Source of the DNA: Siderastrea siderea
Taxonomy: Eukaryota; Cnidaria; Anthozoa; Scleractinia; Rhizangiidae
DNA: 64,000 nt
Assembly: GCA_964030785.1 (NCBI GenBank)
Contig: OZ034977.1
Span: 29,260,652 to 29,324,651 of the forward strand
Direction: 5' to 3'
Of the stretch, positions 21,051 to 34,700 are shown one piece after another (position 1 is the first letter of the stretch; every line of letters begins with the position of its first letter). Made by a program: the position numbers and the translations under genes. The notes under the pieces are model-generated. The model searched no databases. It was not told the DNA's origin and worked only from the letters and a program-made list of their open reading frames with translations.

Positions 21051-22205
21051 GTCAAAGCCGGTCAGGCGTTCCCGTCGTTAACGGACTAATGAATTCATTG
21101 ATGGAAAATTGACTCCGTTCGTTCATTGAATAATGCACCGATCAATTCGAAAGTTCAACATCCCCCCCGGGCAACCCCCCGGGCATTTGAACTTTTGAAG
21201 ATTGGCTTGTTCAAATTCCCTCCCCTCGGGGCAAAACAGCTGTTCAAATGCCCCATCAATTACTACTAAAATACCTCTACTCAAAGACAAATTTCGTCTT
21301 CAATCAAACACTTTACACGCTTTTCAGAGAGATATGCCGTAATGACACCTTCAAACTTCTTTTAAAGACCCTTTTGAAAGAGATATTCACTAACAAAGGC
21401 GAAATTCTATCTTGTAAATCCGTAAAACTCTGCAAAAACCAAAAAACCCCGGGTGTATTACGTCAAAACAAGAGATAAATCCGGTTCAAATTCCCTGCCC
21501 TTCCAACGCAACGTTCAAATTCCCCCCTCCTAGGGCACGATGCACAGTCAAATGACCGGGGTATGCCCGGTGGGGGGATGTTGAAGTTTCGAATTGATCG
21601 GCGCATAATGCACTCTTGAAATGAATAATCCAATATTCAAATTGAGCCTCGATTCAATAATCGAATGTTGATTTGATTAATGAACAAACGCCTTGTCATA
21701 TATTTCTCCTGAAATGCCAAATTTCAAGTTTATTTTTAGTATAAAGTGCAAGATGAGATTGTAAAATAACGCAAAGGTTGCATGTCACACAAGACAACAA
21801 AGATCAATCGATCGATCAAACTGGTAAGCTTTTGCAAATATTCACAAGTATTCTTTAACCGAAACGGCAAATATCAAAAGGGAGGATTAATCGTATGTAC
21901 CAACGCCGGTAGAAAAAGTAACAACATTCGATGCTAATGGCGTGTTTATGGAAGAATTAGAATACCAAAATAACTTACCCGTTTTTCATTCAAGTCCGCC
22001 ATGTTTGGCGGTCGCACTCCCTTCCATATATGGTATAGCTTTTGTTCATTAATCCAATCAACATTCGATTATTGAATCGAGGCTCAATTTGAATATTGGA
22101 TTATTCATTTCACGAATGGATTATTCAATCCACGAACGGAATCAATATGCCATTAACGAAATTCATTAGTCTGTTAACGACGAGAACGCCTCAGCGGCTT
22201 TGACT
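21051..22205. mobile_element. 1.15 kb inverted-end element interrupted by a nested insertion
   Basis: The left end GTCAAAGCCGGTCAGGCGTT matches the right end on the minus strand, GTCAAAGCCGCTGAGGCGTT. The homology continues for about 160 bp in each arm through GTTAACGGACTAATGAAT, CCGTTCGT and AATCCAATATTCAAATTGAG. The left arm is split at 21138-21604 by another element. The interior has no recognisable transposase. Confidence 0.75.
21138..21604. mobile_element. 467 bp hAT-style MITE with 8 bp target duplication
   Basis: The ends are inverted: CCGATCAATTCGAAAGTTCA on the left, and on the minus strand from the right, GCGCCGATCAATTCGAAACT, then CAACATCCCCCC. ATAATGCA flanks it at 21130-21137 and 21605-21612. 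The intact right arm of the host element (around 22090-22120) provides the empty site. An 8 bp duplication is typical of hAT superfamily insertions. Confidence 0.8.
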
Positions 22206-22664
22206 GTAACCCTCGGACGTACGTACAAGCAAAGTCACACCCCAAGCGCTGTACAAAGGGGGGGGGGGGGGGGTATTGATGGATCTCTTGGGTTTTTGTT
22301 ATTTTGCAATATTTAAAAAAAAATAACTTTAGGAGATAGCCTGTGATGTGCTCTACAAGGTGAGGTATATATTATAGGTTGCAGCGTCGCTGGGAGCCCG
22401 TGACGTCACCATCTTGCCCGCCATCTTGGATTTTACCAGGATCCATATTAAGTGGCTCCTCAGTCCGTTCAGCCTCGGTCACTGTTTATAGCACAGGTTG
22501 CTACTGGGATCAAGCCTTGCGTTAAACTTCACAAACTAATCATTCAAACCGAAAACTAGAAAGTGGTTAAAAAGTGTTCCTAAGAATACGAGATACTTCC
22601 GCCAACATTAAAACCTATAGTTTGCTTGCCCTAGTCCTGTTACTAGGACTCTCCTCTCGCCACT

Positions 22665-23112
22665 GTAACTAAGGATGCGTTTTTTAATCCACAATTCTGG
22701 AATAAGAATGGTTGGTACGGAATGCTAGGAATAATTCGGATTGTCTGCATAAAAAAACGCCCGTCGAGATGCGCGGTCCTGTTCCTGCCTTTTTCTTGTA
22801 CGAAACATCACTGAAAAAAATCTCATACTTTTGGTACAATGAAATTAGAAGCAGTGTTTCATTGTGTCCAAAAGCGTAACCTGATTTTTTCTCCGGCAGA
22901 GACGTATTTGAATCCGCAGCGCTCATCTCGCCGTCCACCATCTTGGATTTTCATTCGCAACATTCTGTTCATTCTGCCCCTGGGAGCAGAATGGATGGAA
23001 TGGCGTTCTGTCCATTCCGGAATTGGAATGCGGAAAAGAAAAACGCGCGTATTTTACATTCTGGCCATTCTCATTCCAGAATTGGGAATAGAAAAACGCG
23101 CCCTATGGCTAC
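22665..23112. mobile_element. ~450 bp inverted-end element
   Basis: The left GTAACTAAGGATGCGTTTTT and CAATTCTGGAATAAGAATGG are matched from the right on the minus strand by GTAGCCATAGGGCGCGTTTT and CAATTCTGGAATGAGAATGG. The interior repeats GGAATG-type words. No coding content. Confidence 0.65.
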
Positions 23113-23155
23113 ACCCTAGTAAAGCTCGGTTTCACAACAAACCTCGGGTAGGCTC

Positions 23156-23363
23156 CTGGGCCGCTGTTTCTCGAAACTCTTGATAACGTACCGAGCCCGA
23201 AAACTATTTTATGTGCATAATATTCTCCAACAATCTTTATAATTTCGTGAAGCATATCGCTACATTTGCGCCAATAATTACCCTTAGCTGATAAATAAAT
23301 GAGCTCGAAAAAATACTTGCTGGGCCCTGGAAGTTATGGGGAGTTTCGAGAATCGGGTCCCGG
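23156..23363. mobile_element. GGGGCCCGTTTCTCGAAAC MITE, copy 1
   Basis: Short element whose ends carry TTTCTCGAAACTC-TTGATAAC and, inverted, GTTAT-GGGGAGTTTCGAGAA. It is the most degenerate of four copies in the window (others at 38799, 48754 and 52918). Confidence 0.6.
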
Positions 23364-24074
23364 GGTAGGCCCTTAGCCCTTTAGGTAGGGTGGGGTAAGG
23401 TGAGTCGTGGCAACAGGACTAAAGGTGCCCAAAAACGGACAGCCCTGGAAAAAACGCTAATAAAAGCTATTGAACAGACGCTTGAATGCCAGAGTACCAC
23501 ATAACGCAAAAGTAACTGTACACTGCTTCTTTTCGTTGCTGGATCTCTTGTTGAAATAAATTTGCTTTTTTGCCGTAGCACCAGCCTTTTCAATACAGTA
23601 CCTGCAGATCTGATGAAGCGTTTTTATTCATATTCATTAAATTCATATTATATAGGTAGGTAGGGGGGGGTAGGTAGGTACTTTATTAAAATACTTTGCA
23701 GCTCATAGAGCTGAATTGCGTATTCTACAAGGTTTAAAATTTATATAACAATAACGTTATTGAGAATCACCTTTAGAATAATAAAAACACAGTGACTCTG
23801 CAATATGTAAGATAAGAACGTCATTTGAAATGTACGATAAATCAGCGCTCCTCTCTCTGATTGTTGTCACGATTTGCGTGACACAAGGGTGTTTGGTCAT
23901 GCGTACTACGTGCCTTAAGCTTCGGAAATTTTAGTAGTTAGTATGTGTTTTTGATGTTTTACAATATGAGAATATCATTTACATCGTCGTTAAGAATATT
24001 GAAGACGACATTAAGTTAAAAATCAGCTACATCCGGAAACGATGACGTGATACGCAAAAGCTCCCGGGCAGGAG

Positions 24075-25665
24075 ATGAGAGTCAAAATGTATTCATCGAC
24101 CATCGCTCTTCGGAGGAATCTTCTCTCAAGAACACAACATTTGAAACCTTTAACTGTGTTTTGGAGATCTCAGAAAACAGAAGCAAACCCGTTGGATAGC
24201 CAAGAAACTTCTTACGCCTCGGCAAATCCTAAAGTCGAAGTCCATGACGCGCGACCTTTCGAGGAGATCCCAACGCCCAACTTGAAATTTAACTTGGAGA
24301 CCTTATTGGGAGTTTATCAAAGTTATAAGATGACCGAAGGCTTCACCAAACTATACAAAATTACTAATATGATGTTCTGGCTACTTGGAGCGATTTACAG
24401 GGACGCTGTGACGTTTGGCATTCCATCGGGAGTGGTGCATATTATTGATCCAGATGATTTCGAGAAAGTGTTTCGCGCCGAGGGAAAATATCCTCGGAGA
24501 CCTCCCATCGATGCTTGGCTTGAGTACCGCAAACGTAGGAACCATTATGTTGCCAATTTTGTGTCGTGAGTAAGCATTTTATTAACTAATATGTTTACGA
24601 TACAATTGCAGTGGGATCTATTTGAATACGAGAGGTTTCCTCAGAAGCAATAATTATTAGCAATATTCCACATGTACAATTAACCCAAACTTCATACCCT
24701 GGGTGCAAGAACAGAGTGGTAACGAGGTATGTTTTTTCATCACTGATCCCATTTTGGTATGCAAATATCTAATCCTTGATTCCAAAAACGTGACTAGTCT
24801 TCATCTCTGATCCCACAAATATGGTACAACCTGATCCCCGTTAATCCCTAAGAAGACTGCTGGTCCCGATCCCATGGCTTGTGATCCCGGATCCCAGGCT
24901 GTGATCTCAGATCCCATCCTTGTGATCCCTGATCCCACCCGTTTGATCCCTGATCCCACCCGTTTGATCCCTGATCCCACATACCTCGTTACGACCCTGT
25001 GCTAGAAGCTTGTCTGGTGTGCTGGAACACATGCACGCTGCTTGTTGGTCAGCCTCTGACGGCTGCTCCTCGAAAGCTGGAGTGAGAGAAACCCTCGTTG
25101 GTACCAAGGGTAACCAACACTGAGACACACTGGGTTTTAGATTCCCCTCAGGCTCCCTGGTGGCCTTGTGGTTACTGTATTCCATAGTAGCTTAGTGTTC
25201 CCCAGTCAGCTGTGCATGTACCTGTTAATTGAGTCCCCAGTAGGAGAGGAAGGGTGGATTACTGTGCAAAGAGATGACTAGTTTGCAGTTGCAGGGCAAC
25301 TGTCTTCCATAAGGAATGTAGTTCTTTCAAATTTCCCCATTCTGGGGCCCAGCTGTATATGGGCCAAATCCTTTCATTTTGAGCGATTTTAAAAATTCAA
25401 ATGCCCCTGCATGTCTGTGCATTTAGGACTGGGCTGATATACCTGTATAAGCAGCAGTATAAGTGTTCACAATGCTGTTTCATACACTCATGTGAACACT
25501 TTCAAGAACAAGAAAAGCCCCAGGGGCATTGGACCCCATTGTTTTCCCCCACCCCTCGGGGTGTAAAATACATTACTATCACTCAAGATATGATCAGTCC
25601 AGGTGGTGTTTTTGTTTTTCAAAGTTGGTGATTTATTCTTACCATTGACATGTTTGCTGCCATCC

Positions 25666-25696
<31 letters not shown>

Positions 25697-28600
25697 ACGT
25701 GTTCTCTGCACCCTCCTGCTTGTGATAACATGAATCCCTAATAGTATGAACACCTTTCCCATCCCTCATTCCTTGGTCATCTACCTGTTCCGGCACTCGC
25801 GAAGAAGAACGTGATAAAATAGTTTTGACCATAGCGTGACTCAGTTACATGTACGTCACTTTTTTTAACGAACTGACTTCTCAGCATAATTCTAAATAAT
25901 AAGGGGTCGACGGAAATTTATATAGATTTATTGATAAAGAAAAAATTACTGATCCTAAAATCTAAAGGGAACGGTTATCTACTGAAAAAGGAAACGTAAA
26001 AGTCTTCTTTGAGGCCATGATTCGATGAATGCCTTAAATAGCGAAAGCAGGGAAATTCCCGGAATCAGCTTCCGTCTTTCAATGACATAATGTTTACGTG
26101 TCACGGCATGCCAGCATAAATTGCTGCCTTTCAAACCTCGCTAGTATCTTCCCCCTTGCGCTCAACGAAGAGAAGTTAACTCCATTAAATTCCTTGTACT
26201 TTTTTACACAAAGTTTCTTACAGATTTTGGCGAAGCAGAGCAACACTGTCAAAAAAAAGCTGGCATTTCACTGTTGAATGATTTAACCTCATTTGGCTCA
26301 CCAACGAGAATATGAATAACACTGAATCGGTGACTTTCAAAGCTCGCTAGGATCTTCGTCCTTGCTCTCGTTGAAGGGATTTTTATGCCATTACATCCCT
26401 AATAATTTTCTACAACGCCTTTCATGAAAATGTTGGCGAATCGATGGTAAACGACCGAACCATGCTTATATTTAGCGGAAGTTTGAGACCAATATCTGTT
26501 TGGCCGAGTGAAAACCCGGAGTCTGGGGCAAGTGACCACCAAAAGAAAACTACAGAAAAAACTACAGAAAAAAAAACGGGTATTACTAGACCCCGTCCTG
26601 ACGGTGGGGTAAAAAGTTTTGTTAAGAGTATGGTTTTCAATCAGTTAAGAGTATGGTTTTCAATCGGTCAAGTCTGGAATAAGATAGAGGAATCAGGAGG
26701 TTTTACTAAGAAACTTAATAAATCATGCAGTGATATGAAGAGTAGAGTTTCGAATGGGAATTGACACTTGACAGATCTAGGATAGGGTAGGTATTTTTCT
26801 AGCCTAGACTGGGGTTATAATTAGAAAATGCAGGTGATTGTGGTCTGGTACATTAACATAAGGTCCTGGCAGTACAAAATTCACAGAGTCCGTCCCTGGG
26901 CACTGACATTACTCCTATAGTTTTAATACTTTCTAGGGTCAGGGAGAAGAATGGCGCAGAATAAGGCAATCCATTGCTCCAAAAATGATGCGTCCAAAAA
27001 TAGTGGAGGAAAACATCGATAACTTTAATGCTGTAGCTGAAGATGCTGTTGCAAGGTTTGTTAAACTGAAAGAAGGTTGTGGACAACGTGATCACATCCC
27101 TAACTTGGAAAAGGAACTTAGTAAATGGTCCACAGAAAGTGAGTTTTCAGTCTTTTGTATGTTAGTTTTGCAGAATTTGAAGGGACACTGTGTCCCACCA
27201 AAATATTGAACCACTAATTAAATCTAGCCTTAAGTTGTATTACTGATTTCCTGTTGCACAGTTTTATTACATTTAACATTAAAATGTACAACATTTAAGG
27301 TTTCAGTTGGTAATTAAGATATTACAATTAGCATTACAGATATTACATATTAAATTATGGTGGGTATTCCAATTAGCATTTAAATAGCCTCTTTCCATAT
27401 ATTAAAATTCAGTCTTAAACATTAGGCATCATTTTGAGGCTTAGGGGAATAAACTCATATAAATCCTTATATTAGTCCCTCTAAGACTAGTACTACTGCA
27501 GTCAAAGCAGACCCAAACCAGCTTTAAAAAATCATTCACCAGCCACACTGTATTGGCTTGCCTGTTGTGATTTGCTAGCTTATGATTTGCCCATCTTGAT
27601 CAGCCTCAACTGCCAGGAACTACAAAAGTAAAAGCAGTGCAACTTTAGCTATCTTTATTGTGTGGGTATTTATAAATTATAGTATTTTCAAGAATGACCT
27701 CATTTCATGGGTGAACTGGAATTTCCCTTCACCATTGCCTGATCATGGAAGAGTTATGGCACGATTCATGACTCACGCAAAAAATTCCGGCCGGGTCTCC
27801 ACTCAGCTGCGGTGAAATCAGCTCGAAGAAATAATTATCATTTTTCAGGTATTGGAACCTTAGCATTTGATGCTCGTCTAGGATTATATGAAGACCCTCC
27901 AAAACAGGAAGCCTTGAAATTCATTGAGGAAGTTCAAAACTTCCTTACACTTTCTCACAAGCTTGTGTTCAGCATAACAAGCAGAATTGCTCAGCAGCAC
28001 GGACTAGATACACCAACATTCAAGAAGTTTGTCAAATGCTCTGACTCCATGGTACACATAGGGCAGGGTTTTGTTAACAAGAAGATGAAGGAACTTGAAG
28101 AAATGGCAGAAAAGGGGATTTATCCTTCTGCTAATGCTCAAGGTAGAACTCAAGGTGTGTGATTGTCTGTAAGTTAATACAGCATTACTCTTTCACTCCT
28201 ATGAAGCTAAAGATATTGATGCTTTTAATTAACAAATATGCATAGTTCTAAATAATATAAATAACAAAATAAAACTGTTTTCTTTGAAGGGTAATTCATC
28301 CTTTGGGACATGTTAGCTTGTTTTCTACGAATATATAACCCTTAATTTGCCAGGACGATAAATAGTAGTTTATCACTGTTTTCTTTTTTGCCTAGAAAGT
28401 TGCTCGGGACTTTCCCGGTCAGTGCCTTATAATTGAATTGTAATTGAGCTGTAATGGAATTTATCCTTGTTGTTATTGTTAAGTGCAGTTTTAAATCTTG
28501 GCCTTATATAATTGCAATATGTATGGTATATTAATATACATGTATAAGATATCGGGAATTCCTCGCCTGATTTTTCCTCTTTAAAGTCTTCCATGTCATC

Positions 28601-30872
28601 TGGTGTCCTTTTTTTTCTTTTTTCTGGTGCCCAGTGTCACATATTAGGCTCTTGAACTGCTGTAAGTTATAATGGTTGTTTTCAACAAGGTCACTCAAAG
28701 TTGAGCAAAAAAACCTAATGGATTGTACAATGTCTGTTATGTATCTGAGGAGTTGAAAATTTGAGTCTGTTGATGAAATCCTAGTCTGTACATTCAAGCC
28801 ATCAAAATGTTCCCAGCTATTGACATCATCTTTCATTTCGGTATTTTCCATATTAATTAATTAATTAATTAATTAATTAATTTATGAATTAATTAATGAA
28901 TTTATTTATTTATATTTTAATTTATTTAATTATATGTACTCTTTCTTTCCTATTCTTTTCTTTACTATTGTTGTTATTATTGTCATTATTATTAATTTTT
29001 GTTTATCATTTTAGTTATTTATTTATTGCAGTTGTAGACCAATGTGGAGTCAAACAATAATTTGGTATATTCAGCCTATTCATGTTGCCATAATTTTCTT
29101 TTTTTTGTTGTTTTTTATTATTTTAGTTCCATTGTTGACATATTTACTCACAAAGGAACAGTTAACTCCTGAAGAAGTAAATGGCTTGGCAATTGATGTG
29201 ATAGCTGGTGGTGTTGATAATGTAAGTAAAGAGTTTCTTCCATGAACCCAGCAGGCCTGCAGCTATTTTGGGTAACACTGAAAACCGAACAGCACCACGC
29301 TCAAAACGTTAGAAACACCATGCAAATTGTACTGTGTAATGCTGACAGTTATTAATAATGATAACTTTTTATACTTAATATATGTCTAATCAATTTGCTT
29401 TTGTTTTTTTTTCACACTTGAAACTGTATTTAAGGGCTCAGTCAGCCAGGAAGGACATTATTGACAAACAGGCCGTAATTCGGAAATTGTTAACATCCAG
29501 TCTAAAAAAGAACCTGTAAAGACTGCTTCAACCTGACATTTGAAATAGGTTCTCAGTGTTTTGTAATTGAAAGTAAATTCTATCAATTGTTCCAGTGAAA
29601 TCACTCCAGTGGTAGTATGGTGTGGTTGTCTTGTAAACTGGACCTCTTTTCATTAAGAACAAAATCCAGGGCCCAGTTGTTCGAAAGCCAATTAACGCCA
29701 ATCCACGATTAAAAGTTAACTGCGGTTTTCATCTTGCTCGTAGAAAGTGTTTTTAAAAGATAATTTTAAACTTAAGGTAAAGAAACCTCTAATTCAAAAC
29801 TGAAGAGAAAAATATTTTAGAAATGCCGTTGTTGATTAGTAATATCACACTAGAATCAAAGTTCACGCTACTCCTGAGTTATACTTTGAACAACTGAGCC
29901 CAGGGCTGTATCTGTTAAAAGTGAAGAGATAACACGGATGTTTAATACACGGGTTCACTGAAATAGATGCAAGAGGCCAATGTACCAGTACGTATTAAAC
30001 GAATTTTGATAAGCAGCCTTAACCCTGAACTAAACTGCCTGATTTCTCACTAGACACCAGATAATGTGCTTGGTTAAGTTGGCTTGGAAACAAAAGTTCT
30101 GCAGGTTATCATGTGATGCTGGTTTTTTCTTTATCTTTGGGATCAGGTACAAAGAGGCTTAATTTACAAAAGATAGGTGCTAATACAGGGGGGAAGTGGG
30201 GGGGGGGGGGGGTGAAAGAGCCCCTTTGCGCTTTTTCGATTGCAAAATAATGCATATTTTTCCCTACTTTTCCTTCTTCCCGCCCCTTCTTCTCCTGCTT
30301 TCCATACACCCCTCCCCCCCACACCCTTTACGCTCGGGCTCTCCCCCCTGTTCCCCTCCACTTACAAGAAATTTTGAGTTAAATTTATCAAAGAGAACTT
30401 ACAGTGCTTCAAAATGCGTGAAACATAATTTTAACCGATTTATTGACTTTGCAATTCATTCCTTCTCTTCATCATGCAGACATCAAATGCTGTTCTGTGG
30501 TTGTTGTACAATCTTGCAAGATTTCCTCGCATACAAGAAAAACTTTACCAGGAGGTGGAAAATGTTTTAGGAAAAGATGGCGACGTCACAACCAGCAGTC
30601 TTTCCAAGTTGCCTTATGTCAAGGCTTGTCTGAAGGAGTCGATGAGGTGAAAATATGAAGTAAATTGCCTATTTGTAAAGGGCTGTCTACATCTAATTGC
30701 AATAACGGTATCTGGAAGGTCAATTGGGTTTGATTTCTGTTGGGGGCTCAGAAATTTTTTTTTTTCGAGAAAGATCTTGACAATAGTTTATCTTTTTATT
30801 CGTTAATTCATTCATTTATTTATTTATTTATTTGTTCAACTATGTTATTTTTTTATTGTCCATATGAAAATC

Positions 30873-30930
<58 letters not shown>

Positions 30931-31730
30931 GAAAAAACCCAAATAAGAAAAATTTATGCACACAAAATGCATTCAGGGATTCGTAGTGATGAAGGGCTAA
31001 AGCTAAACGTCTATTAAGTGGCTTGAGGATTATTGCAGGTCTGATTCATTCCTATTTGGCTTTTGTCTTTTGGCTTTATTATTTTATTTTATTTTATTTT
31101 TCATTTTTTCGTCATTAAGAGGTGCCTGTAGGGCACCATCTTATAATAGTAACATGGAATTTTAGTCGTCGTAGGCTTGTCCAAGGTCACCTATTTTTTG
31201 TTTGGGGACAGGGCTAGGATATTGGACGTGTAATAGGACTGGCTCTTAGTGATTACAGAATTTACCACGACTGCAAAAAACACGACTTTTCATTGTTGGA
31301 TTAGCTCGCTAGTGACTATTAAAGATACAAACCGTGAGTCGACGCAAACCGAACAAGGTGGCAGTTTTAATCCTGATTTCATTAAGGCATTCATGGACCT
31401 TTTCATTACAGGTTGACCCCTGTTACGGTATCCAATGCACGGATCTTGGAGCAGGATGTCGTGTTATCTGGATACAATGTTCCTGCAGGGGTAGGTCGTG
31501 TCCACTGGGGTTTGTTTTATTAAAGCGGAAAGAACTCACTTTGTAAAATATTGCTTTACGTTTAATATGAATGGTCACACTTCCAAGATTTCATTCACAG
31601 AGTAGAGTATACAGTGTGATAAACAGTACCACAGGAAAGTACTCCTTTGTAGCTCTCGTCTGGAATTGTAACGCGAACGGCAAAATATCCCATGATCATG
31701 AGTTTCCGGCCATTTTTCACGTTCGGCGCT

Positions 31731-31765
<35 letters not shown>

Positions 31766-34700
31766 TCACACTTTAGGATTTCATCTACAGAAAAGACTTA
31801 CACTGTAAAAGTTAGAACCACCTGGTACATTCACAGCGATCAAACGCAAAAAGCCACGTCGCTTGCGGCCTTTTAGAGCCTTGAAGCTTGAATCAGTTCA
31901 AACGTTTTCGAGCGCGAAGTTCGTATGAAAACGATCCCGGCGTAGCCAATCGATAAAAATCGATAGAAATCAAGTGATTTTTATCGATTTTTAACTGAAA
32001 TCGGTAGAAATCGTTAAAAATTCGGGGAGTGATAAATCGATATTATCGATTTTGAACGTTAAATATTTTAAGTTATATCTCTGCATAAATCCAGGAAAAT
32101 CTTAGTATTTGTTACTCTAAAAGGATAAAGAGGCCATAGCGCACTTTGAGAAACCCATAAAAGCCAACAACGAGCAGTTTTTCTTAATAACGCAACACAT
32201 TTTAATATGAAAAATCATTCGGTTGCCTGCTTCTGGTCACAATGATACTGAACAATAACGTTAACGTCCCACGGGAGAATCTTCAAAGTTATTGAAAAAA
32301 TGTTAAACTGTAAATAGAGTCATGTTCTGCTCAAGACGAACGCAGGCTAGTTGAAAAAAAGAGCTAAAGACAATGCAAGCAGCGTTCGGTAAGCAAATAA
32401 AATTACTTCAAGTAAAATTTCTGCCAAAGTGACATTCATGATAACGAAAACGGAATAAAGACCAAATAAGTCCATAGTATTGCAAAGCATCAACTAATAG
32501 ACCGTAAATAATAATCAGGTAAGACAACAAAATCAAAAAAAGCCAGTAACGTCTCTTTTTTTCACTTTCCAGATCAGTCAAAATAAAAAGGTCATTGTCT
32601 TTATTGAAAAGTGTCCGGGTGAGCATTTGATTGGTGGAATGGATGGGGATTTTGCGCACATTCTGATCGATCTCCAAGCTTTTGACGGGCTTCCTTGACT
32701 TTCTGAACTAGTTCTTTCTTGGGTAAATTGGGTTTAAATATTACGCTGATTTCTCGAAGGACCTCCTTAAGCAGCACAATTGTCATACTCTCAGGAGGAC
32801 CATCTTTCCTTTCTCGTCTTGCCCTCTCTTTTTCCCTGCTCTCTTGAATTTGTCTTTCCTTTTCTAGAGATTCCAGTCTCGGCAACATTTCCTCAATTTT
32901 GGCGACATCTTCCTCCTTAATACAGTCTGATCCGTTCACTGTATTTGTTTCTAGTGTCATGATGAGTGATTTGATTGGGCACCAAATATATCTCCTTTTA
33001 AGTTCTAGTGACCAAGTTGTACCCCCCCGAGATGCGACATGGGCTACGTCAATTAAAGCAGTGATTTTATCGCTTTTTGAAGTTTTCGTCCATTCAAAGA
33101 TAGGATATGCTGATTTCACTGATGGATTATTAAAATGGCGAGCAATTTTTCTAATTGGAAAACCGTCCTGCTCCAGCTAAAACGCAGCATATTGTTCAAC
33201 ATATACTCCCATCTCCTTTCGAACTGGTGATACGGTTTCTTCGATTTTTTCATAAAAGTTAAAAATCGATAAAGTCGTTAACAATCAAGAAAAATCGATA
33301 AAAAAAATGCGAGTGATATCGATTTTTACCGATCGATCGATAAAATCGATATCAATCAAATCAATTCTATTAATTTATATCGATTTATCGATTGATAAAT
33401 CGATATCGATTTTTATCGAGTGGCTACACCGGGAAACGATGCAAAACGTGTTCCGGCAAACCGAATTTCACGTCGGAAAACATTGTACATGACAGTTAGT
33501 TCACTTTGAAGGCATATTCAACGTAAAAAGCTGAAATTTTCAGAAACGGCGTTAAGTTTTGTGGTTGAAGTGAAACTTGGGCCATTTGTCTTTATTTCCC
33601 TTTGTAAGAAAATATGGCGGGAACTGCGCACGCGTAGTACGTTTGACCGCTGTGAACCTTGTGCGGAGTAGCAAACAGTAGCACAGAAAACTACGTTACT
33701 TGCAAAAATTTTGGGCCGATTTTAATTTCGGACAAAAATAGTGTCCGAAAATGAAACTGTCCGAAATTTTTAAGCGTCCGAAATTTTTACAGTACAGTAA
33801 AAAACATGAAAGTACTTTCTTGGGCGACGCCATCACATATTCAAGGACAATATACATGATATAGCTAAAATTCATAGAGATTTTGTGAAGGACAAAAACA
33901 TAGATAAATTCCATTTTTCAGTTGCTATAATTTCAATCTTCGATCCAAGCCCAGTTTTATGATTATTGTATTGCCATTGCCAGTGGTGCTAGTCCTCTGC
34001 TGCTTCATCATCAATCAACACAATTGAAAGGTCCTCTTCATTGTCACTAGCGTGTGGTTCTTCTTCATCTGTAGCTGTTGGTGACTGAGGTGATTGATCA
34101 AGAAGCTCATAGTTCTTTTGAATAAGCTCTTTGAGACGAAGAAGAAGAAACCGCTTGCTGTCGTCAATTTTAAACGTAGCTCGGAGGACTATCTGAAGCC
34201 CTCCCGTTGCAATTGGAGGAGGTCCATCCTTTTCATCCTCAAATGTTGCATCGATACTGCCGAACTCTACCGAACTCTAGTTGAGACACTGCTTGAGAGT
34301 GACGAAAGCTTGATTGAATTTGTGTTTTTCCCCTCGGTGTGTCTATAAAACCTTGAGGGTGCAGTAAAACTATCATTTTCACAGCTTTTACTTCAGTCTT
34401 ATTCGTGTTTTGTTGGGCGTAAATTTACTTTAGGCATGTTTCAGCAAACTGTCCGAAATTTTTGTCCGAATTCTGTCCGAAATGAAAGAAAAAGTGTCCG
34501 AAAATTAAACGTCCGAAATAAAACGTCCGAAATTTTTTGGAAGTAATGTACTAGTCATGTTGAGTAGCTTTCATTTGAATGTGCCTTTTGCAACGAACTG
34601 TCACGTGAGTGATTAATTTCACCAAGAACAAATGAATAAACGCCGTGATTCCCATGAGTGAAATTGACTGGATGGCAAACAAACATTTGCCGAATTCATA

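Noticed and set aside
24840..24990. CRISPR-like spaced repeats
   Set aside because: The GATCCC units are contiguous 21-mers without unique spacers, inside a MITE in animal DNA.
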